From: Vibrio fluminensis
GTDB taxonomy: Bacteria > Pseudomonadota > Gammaproteobacteria > Enterobacterales > Vibrionaceae
Assembly (NCBI RefSeq): GCF_015278125.1
Contig: NZ_JADILO010000020.1
Location: forward strand, 1-64,000
Reading direction: 5' to 3'
Length of the DNA: 64,000 bases
In this document: in pieces, positions 57,471-64,000 of the stretch
How the letters are laid out: every line of letters begins with the position of its first letter
How positions within the stretch are numbered: position 1 is the stretch's first letter
Program-made: the position numbers and the translations under genes
The notes under the pieces: generated by a model
The model's input: only the letters and a program-made list of their open reading frames with translations
Databases searched by the model: none
Told to the model about the DNA's origin: nothing

Positions 57471-58601
57471 ATGAAAACTGAGCTTACCCTCTTCGACCGC
57501 ACTTTCTCTCTTTTTCGTTATCCTGTTAGAAACAATGAAACCCTGCAAGCATGGGACGCTGGCGATGAATACCTGATTTCTCACGTTGAAGAGATGGCGT
57601 TGGGTGAACCCAAGAACATTCTGATTTTGAATGACAGCTTCGGTGCACTAAGCTGCTGGTTTTCCACTGAACATAATGTCACAGTGCTCAGCGACTCCCA
57701 TATTGCTCACCAAGCGATTAAGCATAACCTCGCGCACAATCATTGTCGCAGTGTGACATTGGTTGATAGTTTGCATTCTCTGCCTAAAAACATCGATTTG
57801 GTGTTAATGCAGATCCCTCGTAATAACCGCTTTTTAACTTGGCAACTTAGCCAACTTCGTCAGGTGCTAGCGCCAAACGTTGCCGTTATCGCGGTCAACA
57901 AAGCAAAAGAGATTCATTCATCAACACTAAAGCTTTTCGAGAAATACCTTGGTGAAACGAAAACTTCTCTAGCTTGGAAAAAACACCGACTGGTATTTAG
58001 CTTTGCCAATTGTCCACAGCCAACAAGTGTTGAACCATTTACAACCTGGATGGTGGATGAACACGGCATAACACTAAAAAACCTACCTAACGTCTACTCT
58101 GGTGAAAGCCTAGATCAAGGTGCGCGTTTTATGCTTGATCACCTCCCAACACGAGAGCAATACGTTAAAGCAATCGATTTAGGCTGCGGTAATGGTGTTC
58201 TATCGGTCAAACTGGCACAACAAAATCCACAATTACAAATTACTTGTGTCGACGAAAGCTTCATGGCAGTCGCGTCAGCTAAACAAAATTTACTGGATAA
58301 CGTTGGCTCTGAACGAGATTTACGTTTTGTTGACAATAACTGTCTGGATGGTTTTACTGCTGGCGAGTATGATTTGGTGGTTTGTAATCCCCCTTTCCAC
58401 CAGCAGCAAGCAGTTACTGACCACATTGCGTGGCAGATGTTCTGTGATGCAAAGCATGTTCTACAAACTGGCGGGCAATTATTAGTTATCGGTAATCGCC
58501 ACCTCGGATACGATGTAAAGCTAAAACGTCTGTTTGGTAAATCAAACGTCAGCTTAGTTGCATCAAATAAGAAATTTGTGATTTTACAAGCAACTAGGTA
58601 G
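57471..58601 (+). CDS. rlmG: 23S rRNA (guanine-1835-N2) methyltransferase
   Basis: SAM-dependent enzyme methylating G1835 of 23S rRNA. The 376 residues match RlmG (378 in E. coli). There are two related methyltransferase-like halves; the C-terminal one is active, with AIDLGCGNGVLSVKLA (SAM loop, about residues 234-249) and VVCNPPFHQQ (the N-P-P-F catalytic motif, about 302-311). The related RsmC has a similar shape, but length and the terminal VSLVASNKKFVIL favour RlmG. It starts a plus-strand run of four genes. Confidence 0.92.
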   Translation: MKTELTLFDRTFSLFRYPVRNNETLQAWDAGDEYLISHVEEMALGEPKNILILNDSFGALSCWFSTEHNVTVLSDSHIAHQAIKHNLAHNHCRSVTLVDSLHSLPKNIDLVLMQIPRNNRFLTWQLSQLRQVLAPNVAVIAVNKAKEIHSSTLKLFEKYLGETKTSLAWKKHRLVFSFANCPQPTSVEPFTTWMVDEHGITLKNLPNVYSGESLDQGARFMLDHLPTREQYVKAIDLGCGNGVLSVKLAQQNPQLQITCVDESFMAVASAKQNLLDNVGSERDLRFVDNNCLDGFTAGEYDLVVCNPPFHQQQAVTDHIAWQMFCDAKHVLQTGGQLLVIGNRHLGYDVKLKRLFGKSNVSLVASNKKFVILQATR

Positions 58602-58651
58602 TCATTTATTATCGACTTAAACCTGAGCTTTTCAGCGAATTAGAAAAGGAA

Positions 58652-59227
58652 ATGACAATGAGAAAACTGGTTCTAGCCGCGTCAATCGCACTGTTAACTG
58701 CTTGTTCTGCGCCACAACAAGCGCAACTTAACTTCGCCCCTCGCGCGGAATTGAGCAATAGCAATATCGTTAATGGCAGTACTTTTACGCTAACCAGTAA
58801 GGATGTACGCTCTGCGCAATATGTTGCGCTCGTTGACAGTGGTCGCTCTAACATCGAGCCAATTCATGCAAGACAAAACGTACGTGTAACGTTAGAAAAT
58901 GCGCTACTTGAGCAATTTCAATCTCAAGGTTTCCGCAGTTCAGTAAACAGTGAAAACTCCGTTGAGATCCAAGTTCAAGAGCTTCTTGTATCAGTAAAGC
59001 ACTCTGTAATGGAAAACGAAATGGATGCAAGACTGGTTCTGGAACTGACTGCTGAAACACCACAAGGAAAACTCGTAAAAACCTATACGGGTAGTGCTGA
59101 ACGTACAGGCGCTTTAAGTGCATCTGATGAAGAAATCGAGCAAGTACTCAATGATGTTGCTAACTTAGTCCTACGTGAAGTGGCGAACGACCGTGAACTG
59201 CAAAGCTACATGCAGGAGCGTTTCTAA
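58652..59227 (+). CDS. yajG: YajG family lipoprotein
   Basis: A 191-residue outer-membrane lipoprotein: MRKLVLAASIALLTAC has the lipobox with Cys at about residue 16, followed by SAP. The mature protein is a YajG domain (FRSSVNSENSVEIQVQELLVSVKHSVMENEMDARLVLELTAE region). The function is unknown. An AAAGGAAA site precedes the start. The stop shares one base with the next gene; yajG next to ampG is conserved in enterobacteria. Confidence 0.9.
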   Translation: MTMRKLVLAASIALLTACSAPQQAQLNFAPRAELSNSNIVNGSTFTLTSKDVRSAQYVALVDSGRSNIEPIHARQNVRVTLENALLEQFQSQGFRSSVNSENSVEIQVQELLVSVKHSVMENEMDARLVLELTAETPQGKLVKTYTGSAERTGALSASDEEIEQVLNDVANLVLREVANDRELQSYMQERF

Positions 59228-59772
59228 TGTGGAAATACGCCATCGCGTGTGCTGCATTAGTATCAAGTGTTGCTTTTGCTGGTCCCAAAGTAGAGATGGA
59301 AACGAATTTAGGGTCTTTTGTGATTGAGTTAAACCAAGAGCAAGCGCCCGTTTCAGTCACTAACTTTCTTAGATATGTCGACGACGGTAGCTACGTTGGC
59401 ACTCAGTTTCATCGAGTAATTCCTGGGTTTATGGCTCAAGGTGGCGGCTTCGATAAAAATATGAATCGCGCACCAACTTACCCACCAATTAGCAATGAAG
59501 CGAATAATGGTTTAGATAACGATACCGCGACAATTGCAATGGCTCGAACCAATGATCCAAACTCAGCGACTCGCCAATTCTTTATCAATTTGGTTGATAA
59601 TGATTTTCTAAACTACAACTCACGTCCACCAGGTTACGCTGTATTTGGTGAAGTGGTTGAGGGTTTTGATGTTGTACAACAAATGGCCAAGAAGCCAACG
59701 CATTCCGTTGGCCGCTATCGTGATGTACCGGTAGAGCCTATCATCATTGAAAAAGTAACTATTCTCGAGTAG
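59227..59772 (+). CDS. Periplasmic cyclophilin-type peptidyl-prolyl isomerase
   Basis: A 181-residue cyclophilin with a signal peptide (MWKYAIACAALVSSVAFA, cleaved before GPK), so a periplasmic PPIase like PpiA. The catalytic Arg is in TQFHRVIPGFMAQGGGF, and ATIAMARTNDPNSATRQFFINL completes the active site. Trp is absent at the usual cyclosporin position, as in bacterial forms. It overlaps the yajG stop by one base and is followed by a terminator before ampG. Confidence 0.93.
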   Translation: MWKYAIACAALVSSVAFAGPKVEMETNLGSFVIELNQEQAPVSVTNFLRYVDDGSYVGTQFHRVIPGFMAQGGGFDKNMNRAPTYPPISNEANNGLDNDTATIAMARTNDPNSATRQFFINLVDNDFLNYNSRPPGYAVFGEVVEGFDVVQQMAKKPTHSVGRYRDVPVEPIIIEKVTILE

Positions 59773-59777
59773 TCCGC

Positions 59778-59816
59778 AAGGCTCCCACTCAAGCTGGGAG
59801 CCTTTTTGTTTTTTAT
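59778..59816 (+). terminator. Intrinsic terminator between the cyclophilin gene and ampG
   Basis: AGGCTCCCA and TGGGAGCCT pair around a 7-nt loop, followed by TTTTGTTTTTTAT. ampG starts 22 nt later, so it needs readthrough or its own promoter. Confidence 0.85.
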
Positions 59817-59837
59817 ACTTCTACACAAGGATTCGTT

Positions 59838-61190
59838 ATGGCGAATGCGTCTCTATCATGGGTCGAAACTGTACGCAGTTACCTTGATAAACGCTTGCTC
59901 TGGGTCTTTATGCTCGGCTGCTCTAGTGGTTTTCCTTGGGTCTTAATCGGCTCAAATATGTCAGGCTGGCTTAAGGACGCTGGTTTGACTCGCGCCGCTA
60001 TCGGCTATTTTGGTAGTGTTTTTGCGGTTTATGCAATCAACTTTCTTTGGGCGCCTCTAGTTGATCGCGTCAAACTACCAATTCTCAATCACTACTTAGG
60101 CCAGAGACGCAGTTGGATCTTTCTCTGCCAGTCAGTCGTTTTGGTCTGCACACTGCTTATCGCTGGGGTTGATCCAGCCAAAAGCTTGATGATGACATCA
60201 ATGTTAGCGCTTTGTATCGCTTTAGCATCTGCGACACAAGACATTGCGATTGACGCGTACCGTATTGATACCTTCCCAAAATCAGAGTCATCTAAGCTAC
60301 CTCAAGCGTCGGCAATGGCCGTGATTGGTTGGTGGACTGGCTACTCAGTTCCCGGATATCTTGCTTTCATCAATGCTGACAGTATCGGCTGGAATGGGGT
60401 TTACTACGGCATGGCAGCAATTGTCGGCCTATTAATGCTGTTTACCCTACTGGTAAGTGAGCCAAAGACAAAACGGGATCAACTGCAAGCAGAAGCGGAA
60501 CAGAGACACAGTGCAGTGATCAAAAACCCTGTTATTGCTTGGCTAAGTGTCACCGTATTGGAACCTTTTATCGACTTCTTTAAACGTAATGGCACTAGAG
60601 TCGCTTTGACCCTACTACTGTTCGTTTTTCTATTTAAGATTGGCGAAGCATTCCTTGGCCGTATGTCGATTACTTTCTATAAAGAAATTGGCTTTAGCAA
60701 CGAGCAGATTGGTTACTATTCCAAATTGATTGGTTGGGGACTAACCATGTTGTTTACCCTAATTGGCAGCATGGTGAATGTGAAATTCGGTATTGTTCGC
60801 GGTCTAATGATTGGCGGCATCGCCATGGCGGCAAGTAATTTGATGTTCGCTTGGATTGCTAAAGTGGGGCCTAATGAACAAATCTTCCTTGCAACCTTGG
60901 TGGTCGATAACTTTACTTCCGCATTTTCAACCGTTGCATTTGTCTCGTTCTTAACGGTAGTAACCGGACAAGCATTCTCGGCAACCCAATATGCCCTGCT
61001 GGCATCATTAGGTAACTTCGGTCGAACGACACTTGCCTCGTTCAGTGGTGAATTAGTCGACTTTCTCGATGACTGGTCAATGTTCTTTATCCTGACGGCA
61101 CTGATGGTGATCCCAAGCTTAATCATGCTTTACTCATTGCGTCATTACTTTAACGATATGCTAGAGCGGGCAAGCAAGAACCACGAGTAA
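59838..61190 (+). CDS. ampG: Muropeptide transporter AmpG
   Basis: Major-facilitator permease that imports GlcNAc-anhydroMurNAc peptides from the periplasm for cell-wall recycling and signals to ampC where present. The 450 residues have 12 or more predicted membrane helices. LLWVFMLGCSSGFPWVLIGSNMSGWLKDAGLTR at the N-terminus and ATQDIAIDAYRIDTF (about 133-147) are typical AmpG segments; the latter carries the conserved acidic residues. It has a clear ribosome site (AAGGATTCGTT). Confidence 0.95.
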   Translation: MANASLSWVETVRSYLDKRLLWVFMLGCSSGFPWVLIGSNMSGWLKDAGLTRAAIGYFGSVFAVYAINFLWAPLVDRVKLPILNHYLGQRRSWIFLCQSVVLVCTLLIAGVDPAKSLMMTSMLALCIALASATQDIAIDAYRIDTFPKSESSKLPQASAMAVIGWWTGYSVPGYLAFINADSIGWNGVYYGMAAIVGLLMLFTLLVSEPKTKRDQLQAEAEQRHSAVIKNPVIAWLSVTVLEPFIDFFKRNGTRVALTLLLFVFLFKIGEAFLGRMSITFYKEIGFSNEQIGYYSKLIGWGLTMLFTLIGSMVNVKFGIVRGLMIGGIAMAASNLMFAWIAKVGPNEQIFLATLVVDNFTSAFSTVAFVSFLTVVTGQAFSATQYALLASLGNFGRTTLASFSGELVDFLDDWSMFFILTALMVIPSLIMLYSLRHYFNDMLERASKNHE

Positions 61191-61216
61191 CGCCGCGCAA
61201 GGGCTAACTAACAAAG

Positions 61217-61243
61217 AAAAAGGTCGCAATTGCGACCTTTTTT
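61217..61243. terminator. Bidirectional terminator between ampG and chrR
   Basis: AAAAAGGTCGCAA and TTGCGACCTTTTT form a palindromic stem with T runs on both strands. Confidence 0.85.
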
Positions 61244-61258
61244 ACTCATGAGAAACGG

Positions 61259-61921
61259 CTATGGGTAGAGCCCTTTACCGAACAAGTTGAACACACGAGC
61301 GACACCTTGAGTAAACAACAGTGGTTCTGTTAGCACTGTGAGGCACAAGCAATCTTCACCTTTCTTTGTAAATGGGCTGTGCTTCACCGAGGCGTCTTTC
61401 AGCATGTAATCACCGACTTCGTAATGGCCGTCCTCATCACTGAATCCGCCATGCAAAACCAACGTTGACTCCAATCCCTTGTGAGTATGTTGAGGTATTT
61501 GCACGTCTTCGCTGATGTAGAGCAGGTTAATTCGAGCTTCTTCACCTAAAGCGATTTCAGCACTGAACACTTTCCCACCATAACTTTTCCACTCACCGAT
61601 TTCGTCAACAAAACGACTGAGAGACAAAGGTAACTTGAATTGCTTATCCTTAAGTTTAATGGTGCGATTTTTCCTATTGAACTTGAAAGGTTCTGGGTCT
61701 TCTTCAAGCGCGACAATTTTGTCTAACATTGCCGAAAAATCATCGTCAATACTTGTATCAGCGGAACACAGTAACTCCCCAGCTTGCTCTTCGTACTGTG
61801 CACACAACTTTTGACACTGAGGGCAAATCTCCACATGGGTCGCAATCGCAAAACTGTTAGCGGCGTCCAACTCGCCTTCTACATAAGCGCGCAACATTTT
61901 TTCACTTGGGTGATAACTCAT
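61259..61921 (-). CDS. chrR: ChrR-family anti-sigma factor
   Basis: Zinc-dependent anti-sigma factor holding its ECF sigma factor inactive until singlet oxygen or related stress. The 220 residues comprise an N-terminal anti-sigma domain with zinc ligands H4, H29, C33 and C36 (THVEICPQC), and a C-terminal cupin domain (about 105-210; PQHTHKGLESTLVLHGGF) whose His/Glu bind a second metal. The start overlaps the sigma gene stop by 4 nt. It is cytoplasmic, as no membrane segment is present. Confidence 0.93.
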   Translation of the reverse strand: MSYHPSEKMLRAYVEGELDAANSFAIATHVEICPQCQKLCAQYEEQAGELLCSADTSIDDDFSAMLDKIVALEEDPEPFKFNRKNRTIKLKDKQFKLPLSLSRFVDEIGEWKSYGGKVFSAEIALGEEARINLLYISEDVQIPQHTHKGLESTLVLHGGFSDEDGHYEVGDYMLKDASVKHSPFTKKGEDCLCLTVLTEPLLFTQGVARVFNLFGKGLYP

Positions 61922-62502
61922 AATTGCTCCGCCTCTATTTCGTTACGTAATTTCTCAACCGCTAAGCGCAAACGCGACTTCACGGTCCCCAATGGTATAT
62001 CAAACATGTCTGCAACCTGTTGATGGGGTAACTCTTCTAAATAAACCGCCTGGACCACTTTCCTCTGCGCCTCGGGAAGAATTTCCAAGAACTTGAGCAC
62101 CTGTTCTTTCAACATCTCATGTTCCGGAGCGTAATGTTCGACTAAGTCAGGCGGTAAAAAATCTGAAGGCCAAATATCATCAGCCAGTACGTGTGCTTCC
62201 CGACCTTTCTGCTTGCGCAGCAAGTCAAAGCAGAGGTTACGGGCTATCGTATAGACCCAAGTAGAAAGTGAACTCTTGCTGCCGTCAAACAGAGCGCATT
62301 TTTGCCAAACGGTCGCCATCGTTTCTTGGACAAGCTCAATCGCGACCTGTTCGTTGCCCATGTGCTTGTAGGCGAATTGCTTTAAGCGCGGTGAGAAGTG
62401 ATTAAAAATCAGAGCGAACGCCTTCTTATCACGACTTTTTACTTGCTCCATACACTCTGTCCAGTCAGCACGAGAGAATGCACTTGTATCTTGTATGCTC
62501 AT
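61918..62502 (-). CDS. ECF sigma factor (RpoE/ChrR type)
   Basis: A 194-residue extracytoplasmic-function sigma factor partnered with ChrR (ECF11-like). Region 2 (about 24-95) has FALIFNHFSPRLKQFAYKHMG and STWVYTIARNLCFDLLRKQKG; region 4 (about 132-185) has LPEAQRKVVQAVYLEELPHQQVADMFDIPLGTVKSRL, a helix-turn-helix. This is not the rseA-linked housekeeping RpoE, since rseA/rseB are absent and ChrR follows. A TGATCC-type promoter lies about 55 nt upstream, so it is probably self-regulated. Confidence 0.94.
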   Translation of the reverse strand: MSIQDTSAFSRADWTECMEQVKSRDKKAFALIFNHFSPRLKQFAYKHMGNEQVAIELVQETMATVWQKCALFDGSKSSLSTWVYTIARNLCFDLLRKQKGREAHVLADDIWPSDFLPPDLVEHYAPEHEMLKEQVLKFLEILPEAQRKVVQAVYLEELPHQQVADMFDIPLGTVKSRLRLAVEKLRNEIEAEQL

Positions 62503-62537
62503 TTACCACATCCTTGGAGTTGCGATATCGACGTTTG

Positions 62538-62562
62538 TACGAGCGACATTAAAAATGGATCA
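62538..62562 (-). promoter_or_regulatory. Putative ECF11-type promoter of the sigma/chrR operon
   Basis: On the minus strand TGATCC (62557-62562) and CGTA (62538-62541) are separated by 15 nt. TGATCC as -35 and CGTA as -10 are what I recall for RpoE/ChrR-type sigma factors. The predicted start lies about 30 nt before the sigma start codon. The -35 overlaps the last codons of the LON-domain gene. Confidence 0.55.
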
Positions 62563-63132
62563 CTCTTTCTCTATCGCGGCAGTTAGGAAACGCATCGCTT
62601 CCGAGCAGTCATCTTGCTGGACTAAATAATCAAATTGTTTCAAATTCACCGGGAGTAACTCAAGCCAACGCTGGCTCACCCACGATGCATCATCAAAGAA
62701 ACATTGATCATAAAGCTCCCCAATTTGCGGAAACTGCGAGTAGACCTTTTGTAATTGTAGACTGATATAGTTTTGATCTTCAGGGAGGCATTTCACATCC
62801 CAGCTTGGTAAATAGTCCACTTTGGCAAAACGTAAGCCGTCAGACTCGACACGTACTCGCTTAGTGTAGAAACGCTTAATACCAACAACCGTAATACCGA
62901 GCAGCCCATCAGGCATTGATTCAAAATCGACAATCTTGACTAACGATCCATTGAGAGAAAGGTCACCACTGGGATGACGTTCATCTCGCTCGTATAAACA
63001 AATTCCAAATGTTCCATCACCTTTGCTCGCCTCTGTGACCAAGCGTTTGTAGCGCGGCTCAAAAATTCTCAGTCGCATTTTCCCTTCAGGCAACACCACA
63101 GAGCCGAGCGGAAAAAGCATAATCTCTGACAT
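62560..63132 (-). CDS. LON substrate-binding domain protein
   Basis: A stand-alone LON N-terminal (substrate-binding-like) domain protein without ATPase or protease parts. I start at 63132 (190 residues, MSEIMLFPLGSVVLPEGKM) because GGGA lies 8-9 nt upstream; a longer frame to 63192 has no ribosome site. LFPLGSVVLPEGKMRLRIFEPRYK and GTFGICLYERDER are typical. The function is unknown, perhaps protein binding. It lies 57 nt before the ECF sigma gene on the same strand, and a lone TGATCC (63170-63175) upstream raises the possibility of control by that sigma factor. Confidence 0.85.
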   Translation of the reverse strand: MSEIMLFPLGSVVLPEGKMRLRIFEPRYKRLVTEASKGDGTFGICLYERDERHPSGDLSLNGSLVKIVDFESMPDGLLGITVVGIKRFYTKRVRVESDGLRFAKVDYLPSWDVKCLPEDQNYISLQLQKVYSQFPQIGELYDQCFFDDASWVSQRWLELLPVNLKQFDYLVQQDDCSEAMRFLTAAIEKE

Positions 63133-63436
63133 GATAGTTCCCATTTTTTTTGATTCAGTTATCAATACGGGATCATGCTCATAATCGATCATTCACTGAT
63201 CATGTTGGTAGTTTGATAGCGCTTAAAAAACCAGTCAACCGATTGCGTAAACGATACCTAGCTCAAATTTTCTGCAAGAAAATGAAAAGTTCCTTGGCGA
63301 CTTGGTATTTTGGTAACAACTGTGATCTATATCTCCCTAAATTTATATTTTTGCTGCAACAGCCACTTTCATTTGAGACAAATATCAATATTATTCACCA
63401 CCGAAAGCAGGCACAGCAACAGTTGTGCAACAAGAA

Positions 63437-63442
63437 TATAAT
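63437..63442 (+). promoter_or_regulatory. Putative -10 of ompK
   Basis: TATAAT lies 32 nt before the ompK ATG; the matching -35 (CAGCAA, 17 nt upstream) is poor, so an activator may be needed. A GTTG-TG-CAAC inverted repeat (63423-63432) lies just upstream. The rest of 63193-63473 is AT-rich with nothing else recognised. Confidence 0.4.
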
Positions 63443-63473
63443 CATCATGTTTCACACAAAAGAGAGTTCACTT

Positions 63474-64000
63474 ATGCGTAAATCACTTTTAGCTCTTGGC
63501 GTTGTAGCAGCAGTTTCAGCAGTGCCGGCACAAGCAGAATACCTGTATGGATTTGGTAGCATGTACCTAGATTACCAAAAATGGGATCACGGCTTCGGTA
63601 ACGATGATTCTAACTTTGGTCAAGAAATCTCTGAACGTAACCAAGCGGTTATCGGTATCGAAGGTGGTGCTGTATTCGATTGGGGTCAAATCTACGGTTT
63701 CTACGACTACGAAGGTGTTGATCGTGCAGGTGACAACCGTGGTGCATCACTAAAAGGTACTATCCACTACAACCTAACTGATTCAGGCATCAGTCTTTAC
63801 GCTCAAGTGTACAACACAGACAAAGATAAAGGTCCGACTCTACACGAACAAAACCGAGTACTTGGTCTTGGTTATACAGGACTAAAAGGTGATGGTTGGG
63901 GCTTCACACCATTTATTGGTTTCCACCAAGTGAACACTGAAGCAAACAGTGAGGGCGTTGCAATTTCTGGCTCTAACGGCGGTATGTTTGGTTACGTGGG
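63474..64000 (+). CDS. ompK: Outer membrane protein OmpK (Tsx family), 3' end beyond the window
   Basis: The first 175 codons of an outer-membrane beta-barrel; the stop lies past the window edge. Signal peptide MRKSLLALGVVAAVSAVPAQA is cleaved before EYLYGFGS. The mature start, EYLYGFGSMYLDYQKWDHGFG, and the alternating strand pattern match OmpK, the Tsx-like protein of vibrios (full length about 260) that is the receptor of phage KVP40. Tsx relatives pass nucleosides. The ribosome site AGAGAG precedes the ATG. Codon use suggests high expression. Confidence 0.9.
   Translation, partial: MRKSLLALGVVAAVSAVPAQAEYLYGFGSMYLDYQKWDHGFGNDDSNFGQEISERNQAVIGIEGGAVFDWGQIYGFYDYEGVDRAGDNRGASLKGTIHYNLTDSGISLYAQVYNTDKDKGPTLHEQNRVLGLGYTGLKGDGWGFTPFIGFHQVNTEANSEGVAISGSNGGMFGYV

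Noticed and set aside
1..64000. Mobile elements, integrons, CRISPR, tRNA or rRNA genes, pseudogenes
   Set aside because: No transposase, integrase, regularly spaced repeats, attC-like sites or tRNA cloverleaf was seen; all recognised genes are full length except ompK, which is cut by the window edge.

Overview
The window looks like a piece of the main chromosome of a Vibrio species. The evidence is a complete Na+-translocating NADH:quinone reductase operon (nqrA-F) with its maturation genes apbE and nqrM, an OmpK/Tsx-family porin, crl and frsA beside proBA and gpt, a bolA-rlmG-yajG-ppi-ampG block, an ECF sigma/ChrR pair, and moderate G+C. Nearly every gene is a full-length chromosomal housekeeping gene. 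I see no tRNA, rRNA, insertion sequence, prophage, CRISPR array or clear pseudogene. The species cannot be fixed from the sequence alone.

Layout. 137-19466 (minus strand) is the long envelope/lipid A/translation block. Read in the direction of transcription it is rpsB-tsf-pyrH-frr-uppS-cdsA-dxr-rseP-bamA-skp-lpxD-fabZ-lpxA-lpxB-rnhB-dnaE-accA, broken by several intrinsic-terminator-like hairpins. Diverging from rpsB are map, glnD and a DUF3461 gene (19903-24042, plus). 24204-30276 (minus) carries nrdR-ribD-ribE-ribBA, ribH-nusB and thiL-pgpA. 30432-36907 (minus) holds proBA, crl, frsA, gpt and a PurR-box-preceded purine permease. A 1-kb intergenic region follows and contains the most interesting element of the window. 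Then come pepD and a rimB-rimK-aspartoacylase operon (37929-42209, plus), and a minus-strand run of transporter, DUF2884 protein, GreA/B-like factor and LexA-boxed dinB. Next are a two-REC diguanylate cyclase and an unknown lipoprotein (plus), the nqr locus and bolA (49176-57315, minus), rlmG-yajG-ppi-ampG (plus), an ECF sigma factor with its ChrR anti-sigma factor and a LON-domain protein (minus), and finally the truncated ompK.

How the genes work together. The first block builds the cell envelope: fatty-acid initiation (AccA, FabZ), lipid A (LpxA/B/D), isoprenoid carrier (Dxr, UppS), phospholipid (CdsA, PgpA) and outer-membrane assembly with its stress protease (BamA, Skp, RseP). It is coupled to translation (S2, EF-Ts, RRF) and replication (DnaE, RnhB). 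The rib genes make riboflavin/FMN, which ApbE attaches covalently to NqrB and NqrC.

Best candidates for less-described biology: (1) a minus-strand transcription unit at about 37268-37578 with a sigma70-like promoter, a CRP-like site, a structured 5' leader, a 28-codon ORF with a Shine-Dalgarno, a C-rich 3' segment and an intrinsic terminator. It looks like a dual-function small RNA and may be the counterpart of V. cholerae VcdRP. (2) A highly self-complementary segment between pepD and rimB (39521-39651) that also encodes a 43-codon Cys-containing ORF on the minus strand. (3) Two copies of a large dispersed hairpin element (32-120 and 50607-50710) sharing the same core.
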